From IMG/VR virus record IMGVR_UViG_3300042516_000108, positions 1 through 20,377 of that record: 20,377 bases of DNA; one strand, written 5' to 3'. The translations under genes and the position numbers were made by a program. This document shows, one piece after another, positions 1 to 7,800 of this stretch (its first letter is position 1; each line of letters opens with the position of its first letter). Source of the DNA: a virus. The notes below the pieces were generated by a model that did not search any database, was not told where the DNA came from, and worked only from the letters and a program-made list of their open reading frames with translations.

Positions 1-210
1 AAACTGATGATACGCCCACATTAGTAAAACGAGGGCAATTGGAACATACCAGAATAACCAGCCATAGCTACAGTCTACAGAGTTGTTGGTTATATCATGC
101 TTAAGTTTCATCATAAGCACACTATCACCAGTAGTATCTGGGATAATCTTAGGGTCACTAGCACATCCTATAGATAACAAGGATATTAATAATAAATATA
201 GTTTAACCAT
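1..210 (-). CDS. Lipoprotein with second membrane segment, spanin-like candidate, 3'-truncated
   Basis: Translating from the ATG at 210 gives MVKLYLLLISLLSIGCASDP, a short lipoprotein signal with lipobox S-I-G-C (cysteine 16). Ala at +2 predicts transfer to the outer membrane. About 34 residues later comes a hydrophobic segment, WLFWYVPIALVLLMWAY (51-67), and the frame runs off the left edge. GAGGT lies 5 nt upstream of the ATG. A lipid anchor plus a C-terminal membrane segment is the plan of unimolecular spanins, which fuse inner and outer membranes at lysis. The visible spacer is short for that role and the end is missing, so the call is tentative. Gene reality is well supported. Confidence 0.78.
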   Translation of the reverse strand, partial: MVKLYLLLISLLSIGCASDPKIIPDTTGDSVLMMKLKHDITNNSVDCSYGWLFWYVPIALVLLMWAYHQF

Positions 211-217
211 AGTTACC

Positions 218-652
218 TCAGTTCTTATTACTTGCAGCGGATGATCCGAAGTAGAAACCTACGATGCTCACTAGTATCTGTCTTAGCTCAGATGAATAGA
301 GATACCCATTGAGTTCTACAAAGACCTTACTAGTAGATCCACCTATTAGGCCAAACAACTTATCTGACTCTACTTTATCTACTTCTACGAAGGTAGGTAG
401 ACCAAAGAAGGGTAAGACAAAGGGAGCGCAAAGAGCTGCAAACAATACAGTTAGGACGATTATCTGACGGATTCCCTTGCCGACATCTATGGGAACTCGC
501 TTAGCAGCTTTGTCATAATTCTCTTGCTGGACATTGTTTAATTGTAATAATCTATTAAACATCTCTTTCTGGTCTTGTCTTTTTTCAGCCATAAACCGAA
601 AGATAAATCCAACAACTCCACCACCTAGCATTGACAATAGTTCAGGAACCAT
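218..652 (-). CDS. Small membrane protein, holin-like (144 aa)
   Basis: The N-terminal Gly-rich amphipathic segment (LLSMLGGGVVGFIFRFMAEK), a charged helix (22-60), one clear membrane segment (63-84, QIIVLTVLFAALCAPFVLPF) and a C-terminal hydrophobic segment (124-139, RQILVSIVGFYFGSSA) give two or three membrane passes. The G-F-Y-F-G-S-S ending is a pattern I have seen in marine podovirus membrane proteins near the lysis genes, but I cannot name the family with confidence. Start ATG overlaps the upstream stop (ATGA), and GAGG lies 8 nt before. Likely acts in lysis or membrane association; no enzyme motif. Confidence 0.72.
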   Translation of the reverse strand: MVPELLSMLGGGVVGFIFRFMAEKRQDQKEMFNRLLQLNNVQQENYDKAAKRVPIDVGKGIRQIIVLTVLFAALCAPFVLPFFGLPTFVEVDKVESDKLFGLIGGSTSKVFVELNGYLYSSELRQILVSIVGFYFGSSAASNKN

Positions 653-1002
653 CAGTGTTTCCTCTTCTTTCTGGTCTTCTTATGTGTCTCTTGTTTCTTA
701 CTGATTATATAAGTATCAATAATAAACTCAAGACCCTTAAGACCTAGGAAGCCCATAGCAAAGGCTACGGCATACTTGCCATTTAACCGAACTGTTTCAG
801 GCATGTAGTTCAAAACGATGGGTGTCAAGTAGTTAGCACATGCAGTACCAGCCATGAGAGCTGCTAAAGATGTGCCAAGCTTTTGCCCCGACTTCCGTGA
901 TACTAGGAGCAATGCACCAAAGAAACCAGATAACAATAAACCAATGTCTATACCATATCTGGTTAGCATAGACTCCGTAGTATCAAAGATGTCGTTTCTC
1001 AT
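652..1002 (-). CDS. Three-TM small membrane protein, holin candidate (116 aa)
   Basis: Hydrophobic segments at about 18-35 (IDIGLLLSGFFGALLLVS), 44-66 and 76-100, followed by a strongly basic C-terminal tail (KKQETHKKTRKKRKH), the charge pattern of many class I-type holins. No signal peptidase motif. The function (timed membrane permeabilisation) is inferred from size, topology and position at the end of the late operon; no specific holin family was recognised. GGAG with 7-nt spacing precedes the ATG, 3 nt after the fibre stop. Its TGA overlaps the following gene's ATG by 4 nt. Alternatively it is an accessory membrane protein and the next gene is the holin. Confidence 0.72.
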   Translation of the reverse strand: MRNDIFDTTESMLTRYGIDIGLLLSGFFGALLLVSRKSGQKLGTSLAALMAGTACANYLTPIVLNYMPETVRLNGKYAVAFAMGFLGLKGLEFIIDTYIISKKQETHKKTRKKRKH

Positions 1003-1005
1003 GTA

Positions 1006-2994
1006 TTAACTCCAAGGACCAATAGCGGCCATAGTATTAGAACCGAAGGGAATAAAGCTGATATAGCTACCCATATTAACAAAATTACTATTACCCGGTG
1101 CAGCACTAAATGCAATCTGAGGGGTAATTGTAACTGAGTCTACGGTTGTAATCATACCTGTAATAACGGCGGTATAAGTATTGTTTGATATGGTAGAACC
1201 TGTTATATTACCGCCAGAGGTTGTAGTAAATGACGCACTGTCTTGAGTTCTTGTAGCACCACCGTTTGTACTTGGTGTACCGAGTACATTAAAGTTTATT
1301 GTTGGTAGATTAGTAACAAAACTTTCAGTAAACTTTAGAGCAATGTGTCTAGCAGTTGTAGTTCCCATTGTTAAATGAAGATAGCCACGAATAAGATATG
1401 TAGTATTAGCAGCTAAGGTAATAACATCTTGAGGAGTATTAAATATATTCTGGTCACCCGTAGCGTTAGAAATAGCTCTAGCAGATGTTAATAAGCTTGT
1501 TTGCTCTGTAACCATTACACCACGACCCGAAGCCGTGTTTGCATAGGTAACTTTACCATCATATTCTAAACAACCACCAACCGATGTGCTTGGAGTTGTA
1601 GTAGTCAAGGTAAATTTAGGACTCTGTAACTCAACTAAGGATTCTAAAACACCAGAACTAAGAGTTGTACCTTGGATAGTTGTTAGCCTTGCTCCAGTAC
1701 CTTTGCTTGTCATGTTAATGGATAAACCGAAGCTATTTGTAGTAGGAGCTGGAACAATATCTACTCTACCATTTACATTGTTTTTTATGGTTTCGCCGTT
1801 TTGCAAGAATATACTACTATTAGCAGTTAAAGAGCCTGTTACTAAGTCACCTGTTGACCACTCAAAAGAACTACCATCAATAGTACCAGTAGAAGGAGAA
1901 ATTATAAAATCATAACCATCACTACCTATAGAAATATCAGCAGCACTAATAACAACGCTACCTGCTCCATTATCTATTGATAAAACACTAGATCCCGGTC
2001 CAGTAATAGCCCCAGTAATATCCACACCACTAGTGAATGACTGCTTAGCGGTAAATGTCTGGGTGTCGCTTAAGTAAGCTGGAGACTGCCAATCTAAAGT
2101 TGCAGACTTACCAACTACTGACTGGATACCTAAAACTTGTTTAGCTGTGCCGACATCAGCAGGAAAAATAAAATTAATATCACTGGCTAAGGTGTCTGCT
2201 GGTCTTAGTCTTAAGTAGTTAGATGAGTCTAAATCGTAAAGACGAATACCATTGGCATCGTTGGTGTATAGTCCAGTTCTGGCAGTAATGGTGTTTGGAA
2301 CATCGTTACTACGGCCCGGACCCATTACTAGGATCTCGCCGTTGTTTCCTACATTTATAACCTTACCAATGTTTTGAATCAATGTAGTGGCTCCGGTTGG
2401 TCTAACATTGGTTAAACCACCAGTAGCTCCTACATATAAAGTTTCATTAACAGCGTAACCATTAGTATTAAGGTTCTTAGCTACACCTAGGATTGTATAG
2501 TGACCGTTGTTAGAATCAGCAATGTCAGTCTCTAGTAGACCAACAGCTGGCATTTTAGCTGAGTTATTAGCCTCAGCAGGAGCAATTAATACTCGGTTAC
2601 CTGAATAGCCTACTACATAAACAGGTGTACCTTTAGAAATAAGAGAACCTGTTTGATTGCGGCATTCTTGCTGGGTAGCCCCTAGCAAATAGCCTTTAAA
2701 ATACGGAGCATCAATTTGAATTGTAGACTGGATAGTTCCTGTTACAACTAAAGCATTAGTACCGGAATCAAAAGTAAAGTTAGAACTAGCTCCGAAAGCC
2801 CCGCTGTTGTTAAACTGGACCTGTGTATTAGATCCTGCTGGGGTTGTAGCAGTTGAAGGTGAAAGCTCATATACCGTTCCCCCGATGTTAGAATAAATTT
2901 TCTTATCGGCGGTATTAATAGCAATTTCACCATCAACCAAATTAGCGGTAGTTGGAGCAACAGAACCACGCTTTGGTTTGATGATGCTAGCCAT
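1006..2994 (-). CDS. Tail fibre / receptor-binding protein with C-terminal beta domain (662 aa)
   Basis: Residues 1-44 (IIKPKRGSVAPTTANLVDGE, then IAINTADKKIYSNIGG) form an Mtd_N-type domain. Residues 54-87 (GSNTQVQFNNSGAFGASSNF onward) and 116-234 (GSLISKGTPVYVVGYSGNRV, then MPAVGLLETDIAD, then NIGKVINVGNNGEILVMGPG, then GRSNDVPN) are modules I know from many tailed-phage fibre proteins. After a Ser/Thr-rich shaft, residues from about 500 to the end (SARAISNATGDQNIF, TYLIRGYLHLTMGTTTARHI, then FGSNTMAAIGPWS) look like a beta-sandwich tip of the kind that ends short fibre proteins. Two cysteines only (111 and 474). ATG preceded by GGAGG, 9-nt spacing. Likely contacts the host surface; receptor unknown. 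Confidence 0.88.
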   Translation of the reverse strand: MASIIKPKRGSVAPTTANLVDGEIAINTADKKIYSNIGGTVYELSPSTATTPAGSNTQVQFNNSGAFGASSNFTFDSGTNALVVTGTIQSTIQIDAPYFKGYLLGATQQECRNQTGSLISKGTPVYVVGYSGNRVLIAPAEANNSAKMPAVGLLETDIADSNNGHYTILGVAKNLNTNGYAVNETLYVGATGGLTNVRPTGATTLIQNIGKVINVGNNGEILVMGPGRSNDVPNTITARTGLYTNDANGIRLYDLDSSNYLRLRPADTLASDINFIFPADVGTAKQVLGIQSVVGKSATLDWQSPAYLSDTQTFTAKQSFTSGVDITGAITGPGSSVLSIDNGAGSVVISAADISIGSDGYDFIISPSTGTIDGSSFEWSTGDLVTGSLTANSSIFLQNGETIKNNVNGRVDIVPAPTTNSFGLSINMTSKGTGARLTTIQGTTLSSGVLESLVELQSPKFTLTTTTPSTSVGGCLEYDGKVTYANTASGRGVMVTEQTSLLTSARAISNATGDQNIFNTPQDVITLAANTTYLIRGYLHLTMGTTTARHIALKFTESFVTNLPTINFNVLGTPSTNGGATRTQDSASFTTTSGGNITGSTISNNTYTAVITGMITTVDSVTITPQIAFSAAPGNSNFVNMGSYISFIPFGSNTMAAIGPWS

Positions 2995-4109
2995 TAATAG
3001 GTTCCTCCGTCAACTAGAACATTCTCTAAAGGATAAGCCGAGTAACCAGCATCATAAGCCCCAAATAAAGAGATGTTATTTATCTTATATGTTTCACCTG
3101 AAAGTAAGTTTAAATCTTGGTTCATTGTCCAGCAACCAGTGCTGCTTAACCAAGTGATTGTCTTATCACCATCCACACCAGCTTCTAAGGAAATACCACC
3201 ACCATTTGCGGTGGTGTTTGTTGGGCTAGATACCTTACCTAGTTCAATTAAAGCATCTTCAACGGTTAGGTTTTGTGTATTAATTGTTGTGGTATCACCC
3301 TGTACAATCAGGTCACCAGCAATAGTCAAGCTACCCTGCATTGTTTTAACCCCAGTACCAGCTAGTGGTAGATAAACTGAGGATAGATCTGGGATATCTG
3401 TTGTGGTCAGTAGTCTAAATGTTGGGGTTGTGCCTACTCCAGCTGCGGGACCAACTAATACCTTATTGGCATCCTGAGCATTTAGAGTAATAGCAATCGT
3501 GCCTGTAGTTGTAACTGGAGAGTTAGCTACAGACATAATGTTAGGTACAGACACACCAACGCTATAGACGCTACCAATGGTATTGCTAGTAATACGATCA
3601 TCAATATAAGTCTTTAGTGACCCAGCATTAACAGTCTTCTTAGAACCAGCTACAATCAAGTCGGCAGCTAGGCTTGGTACAGTAACTTCAGTAGCATTCT
3701 GCATATTAACAGCAGCAGTACTCAGTGTAACCGAACCAGTTGAAGATAGCGATACAGTTGAAGCAAGGGTAATACCAGTTGAGTTCATGGTAATAACATC
3801 GGATGATCCGTTGTTATATACAAATGTAGTTAGTGGACCAACTGTTAGTTTCTTACCACCAGAACCGTTGAATAAGGTATTATCAGCAAATGTCTTAGTT
3901 CCAGCTACGGTCTGGTTTGAGGAAAGATCTAGGAAAGCGCCAAGACCACCAATAGCAATAACGCTTGCGGCAGTATTGCCACTGACTCCTAAACCATAAT
4001 AAAGTGTTTGTGTGTTTTCATTAAAAGCTAATTCTGCGTTAGAAAGAGTAGAGGGTGCTCCAGATCCACCAGCAGCTAGCTTTCGTTTAATTCGGATTGT
4101 TGATGCCAT
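2994..4109 (-). CDS. Tail fibre / adhesin protein (371 aa)
   Basis: Starts with a variant of the same Mtd_N-type unit (TIRIKRKLAAGGSGAPSTLS, then NAELAFNENTQTLYYGLG, 1-41). The middle is Ser/Thr/Gly/Asn-rich beta repeat, with DLSSNQTVAGTKTF at 61-74 and VYLPLAG at 245-251. Residues 265-320 contain GDLIVQGDTTTINTQNLTVE, DALIELGKV and GGGISLEAGVDGDKTITW, a block I recognise from tail fibres of marine T4-like phages. The C-terminus is PLENVLVDGGTY. One cysteine (326). ATG with AAGGAG, 6-nt spacing. Its TAA overlaps the following ATG (TAATG), so the two fibre proteins are probably made in a fixed ratio. Confidence 0.86.
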   Translation of the reverse strand: MASTIRIKRKLAAGGSGAPSTLSNAELAFNENTQTLYYGLGVSGNTAASVIAIGGLGAFLDLSSNQTVAGTKTFADNTLFNGSGGKKLTVGPLTTFVYNNGSSDVITMNSTGITLASTVSLSSTGSVTLSTAAVNMQNATEVTVPSLAADLIVAGSKKTVNAGSLKTYIDDRITSNTIGSVYSVGVSVPNIMSVANSPVTTTGTIAITLNAQDANKVLVGPAAGVGTTPTFRLLTTTDIPDLSSVYLPLAGTGVKTMQGSLTIAGDLIVQGDTTTINTQNLTVEDALIELGKVSSPTNTTANGGGISLEAGVDGDKTITWLSSTGCWTMNQDLNLLSGETYKINNISLFGAYDAGYSAYPLENVLVDGGTY

Positions 4110-4119
4110 TTAAGACTCC

Positions 4120-4419
4120 TTAAGAAAAGTTACCGCCGTCGAGCACATCAGCTCTACGCTCGTTTATCCATTTTGAACCACTCCAAGTTAACATATCATT
4201 AACAGCAAGACTTGTTAGCTGCACATCGGTTAAACCTGCGAATGTTGTAACATCTTGAACTACATAAGGTAATGCAGACCAAGTACTAGTTCCGTTACCT
4301 ATTTTAAACTTCATAGGAGAAAAGCTTGTATTAATACCAATTTCCCCTATGGCTAAAACGGGGTTACTGGTACTCCATTGGGTATCAGTACCCCGTCTTA
4401 GTTGAATTTGAACAGCCAT
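4120..4419 (-). CDS. Small fibre-tip-like protein with Mtd_N-type domain (99 aa)
   Basis: Residues 1-55 (QIQLRRGTDTQW, then LAIGEIGINT, FKIGNGTSTWSALPYV) are the beta-rich unit that begins many phage tail fibres and resembles the N-terminal domain of the Bordetella phage tropism determinant Mtd. It continues with VQDVTTFAGLTDVQLTSLAV and DMLTWSGSKWINERRADVLD, ending GGNFS. So it consists of an attachment-type domain and a short DGG-ending tail, with no long shaft. ATG with GGAGG, 7-nt spacing. Likely a structural component that trimerises with or caps other adhesins; that role is inferred. Confidence 0.82.
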   Translation of the reverse strand: MAVQIQLRRGTDTQWSTSNPVLAIGEIGINTSFSPMKFKIGNGTSTWSALPYVVQDVTTFAGLTDVQLTSLAVNDMLTWSGSKWINERRADVLDGGNFS

Positions 4420-4434
4420 AACAAGTCCTCCATA

Positions 4435-4710
4435 TTATGGGAATGAATTATAAAAACCACCACTAATGCTAACAGTTCCCCCATAAGTAGCATCTGGAGC
4501 ACCACCATCTAGGTTACCGTAAGTTATGGTTACGGAACCTAGGGTGGTATTTTTCCATGTTTTAGTTACTGAATCATAGCTTATGATTTGCTGATCTTGT
4601 TCGTTTGTTATTTCAAAATCAGGTATAGTATCATCAAAAGCATCAATAAGATCTACTACTTCATCTCTTGTAAGTGGTTGTCTGTTATAGTTACGCCTTG
4701 GTCCGGGCAT
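4435..4710 (-). CDS. Short adhesin-cassette protein with DGG motif (91 aa)
   Basis: Probable small virion or tail-tip protein. The basic N-terminus MPGPRRNYNRQPLTRDEVVD leads into an acidic helix, then ISYDSVTKTWKNTTLG, the short Tyr...Trp motif found in phage fibre proteins where it precedes a cap, and then NLDGGAPDATYGGTVSISGG near the C-terminus. The DGGAPD-x-x-YGGT pattern recurs in marine phage structural proteins as far as I recall. ATG with GAGGAG 9 nt upstream. No membrane segment or cysteine. Its mid and C-terminal layout matches the next protein, so both may be short versions of one module. Confidence 0.75.
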   Translation of the reverse strand: MPGPRRNYNRQPLTRDEVVDLIDAFDDTIPDFEITNEQDQQIISYDSVTKTWKNTTLGSVTITYGNLDGGAPDATYGGTVSISGGFYNSFP

Positions 4711-4822
4711 TGGGGTAGCTCCTCAGGGTATAATTAAATATAAGTATATGCAAGCACTTCTTGCAGCAGTCGTGGGATTTATGGATATACTGGGAGAACG
4801 GGATCGTTCTGAATTCATATTT
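4711..4822 (-). other. 112-nt gap after fibre gene with hairpin and AT-rich leader
   Basis: No gene found. Just after the fibre stop, AGAACG and CGTTCT (4795-4800 and 4805-4810) form a 6-bp stem with a 4-nt loop; there is no T-run, so not a clear terminator. Before the next ATG is a very AT-rich stretch (4729-4750 region) with TTGCAT and TATACC-like hexamers about 15 nt apart, a poor fit to a bacterial promoter. GAGGAG just before the next start is a good ribosome site. Confidence 0.4.
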
Positions 4823-7800
4823 TTATCCAATCACCATGAAACATACCGTATTAGAACTGTTGATTGGAGTCGCAGAGGCAGTATTAGCGAGAGCATGAGT
4901 AATAGTAAATGTATTATTGCCTGTAACATCACAGCAAACAGTACTTTTCAAGTTTACATCACTAACCGACTGACCCACACAACTAGCAACTACTGCCCAA
5001 TTTTGGTTACTAAATCCTTGAGTAAGTGTTACGGTGAATGTGTAACTGTTAGAAGTCGTTATGCTTGCAATATTTCCACTGCCATGGATTATTGGAGCAT
5101 TCGCTGATCCCTGTGAACTAAATGTTCCCCACGCTCGTACTCCAAATAGCGGAGCAGAACCAGACGGAGTATTCAGCGTTGCAGATCCTACAGTGATACT
5201 CGTGCTTGTCTTAATGGCTCCATCTACCTCCAGTTTGTTAGTGGGAGCAGTTGTGCCGATGCCCACATTACCACCACTTACTACAGTAACTCTGTCAGTT
5301 CCTTGAGTCTGAATTTTAAACGATCCAGAGTTTCCTGTGCTTGTGCCTAGTACCTGATCTCCAGAACCAAGGGTATTACCAGCAACATCCATCTTGCCGC
5401 TGATGTCTACACCACTAACAGCTGTATTTACATAAGCTTTAGTAGCGACTTCATCTGTGGCTACTGGATTAGCTGAAGAACTTTGTACATAGAATAACTT
5501 AGGTGTTTCTGCACCAGCTGGAGTAAGTCTCAGTACAGTATCGCCAATAGCACCATCTCCAGAAGCTGCGCTAAGTCTTTCAATGCTTAAACCATCATTG
5601 TTTGAAGAGCCTAGTAGTTTAATCTTAGCTGAATTACCAGTAAGAGTTAGGTCACCAGCCACTGAAAGGTTATCATCTACCTGAACAGTGCCACCAGTTG
5701 AGTCTAGTACTAGGTTACCACTGCTGGTATCAATCTCATTATCCGCAGTAACACCAACCCGAGTAGTACCTAAGGTAGCTCCAGCAAATGTTGGATTAGC
5801 TGCGGTATGAATGTCTTGTGGTAAGCTTAGGGTAACTGCTGCTGATTCTGAGCCAGAACCAGTTACAGTTACTTGATTGGTTGTACCAGCAATTGTAGCT
5901 ACATAGTTACCTGTGGTATCAGTACCAAGAGCTACTGAGTTAGCAGCAATAGTAGCAACGCCAGATGCATTGATTGTCACATCTCCACTAACTTTAGAGA
6001 ATGTATATTGAGGAATTCTAGTAACAGCTGATTTTCTATTTGCACCAGCTCCACCATCGTCTACTATAATAAGATCAGCATCAGCTAAATCTGCTCCAAT
6101 ATCTGTACCACCGTCAATATCAAGAGCAGCAATAGATACCTTATTAGCAGTAGCGATTGTGCTTAGCTTGCTATCTCCAATGCTACCTGCCAACATAGTG
6201 TTACTTACAGTACCAGTATCATTACTACCAATTAAAGTACCTGTTGTAGTTGGTAAGGTAAATGTAGTTGTACCAGCAGTTGCTTGAGCAACTATGGTAG
6301 AAGTACCGCTAGTTGAACCATTTAGGATTAGGCCGGTCTTAGCTTTAATTTCACCGTCTACATATAGCTTAACACCGGGGTCTGTTGCTGTACCAATAGC
6401 AAAGTTACCAGTTGTGTGGAACAGCATTGCTTTAATTACACCGTTGGTAGCTAATCTTAGATCCTGTGCGCCATAGCTAGTTAAAGTATAACCAGTAGTT
6501 GCATCAATTTGCAGTGGTTTGTTAAAATAAAACGAACCCCTATCTGTAATAAGATGGCCATGAGATGAGTTTTGTGCGCCTATTTCGACATAACCTGCAC
6601 CACTGGTAAAGCGTGGTACTGCGGTTTGCCCAGTATTTGTTGTAACTACATGTAGAACATGGCTTGGAGTGGCTGTGCCAATACCCACTCTATTATTTGC
6701 AGCATCTACAACTAAAGTATTGCTATCAAAGTTTAGACCGTTTGGTGTTGTAATAGCAGTGCCTGTAATTGTTAGGGTATCTGTATCAGCATCTCCCAAT
6801 ACAACAGCACCATTGACATTAAGAGCGCCTGTAACAGTACCACCAGCTAGTGGTAGAGCTGCGCTGGCTGTTCCCTGAGCTGTTACGGCAACATCATACG
6901 CTGTCTTAACAGCTGTGCTTGTGGCTAGGGTGTTGCTATCGGTTTGGTCCACAGCGTTAGAGCGGACTACACTAAGGGTTCCGCTGGTTAAAGCTAGGCC
7001 ATTATTAGCAGCGATCTTAACACCACCAAGAACAGAAGAGGTAGCTTCAGCTAAAGAAATATCACCGTTGTTGATATTAATACCACCATTTGCAGGTACT
7101 CTAACAAAGCCTAGAGCAGTCTGAGAAGCAACATTGCTTGTTAGAACGCGGCTTACACCAAAGTTCCGTAGTGTAGCTGTTAAACCAGATACTGAAGTAC
7201 CTGTTGTTAACCAGACTTGGAGAATCTTATTAGCTCCAGTAGAAATCCAGAACTTCTGATTCCCAATATCAGCAGAGTTAGCTGAAGGTCTATATGTTCT
7301 ATTTGAACTATCTGTTAATATCATTAACTCTGGATTTTCTCCAACTAGTGTATTAACAGTAAACTCATATCTATCAAAACCAGCTTGATTGGTTTGAGCA
7401 GCACTTCCAAAAGTTAAAGCAATTGATTGTGGAACAGCCTGACCGCCACCATATAATGAATAACCAGCAAGTGTATTTAGGTTTACAGCATCATAGGTAT
7501 TAACTGGATCTGCAACATTAATAATTTTCTTATTCTTAGCATCATAGTTGGTAGCCGATAAACCAAGGAACTGACCAACAGACCATTGTTTGTTTGCAGC
7601 ATCGTTAGAAAGAACTGGATCTGCAACGCCTCTAATGGTTTGGTTGCTTGAGTTTCTTAAGGCAACAAAGGTGTTATTAGTAGAGTCCCAATATACAGCA
7701 TTGCTTTGGATATTGGTAACTAAAGAAGAAGCAAGATCTCTATTAACAATACCGGTAATTCTACCTTTATTGGTTACGGTAATCTCTGGAATATTAAAAC

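Noticed and set aside
1006-2994. Possible diversity-generating retroelement, because of the Mtd-like N-terminal domain
   Set aside because: No reverse transcriptase, template repeat or C-type lectin-like variable end is visible; the domain is simply common in phage fibres.
4748-5107. 119-codon plus-strand frame at the end of the fibre gene
   Set aside because: Mostly antisense to the conserved fibre tip; composition looks like shadow sequence, and no other plus-strand genes exist in the window.
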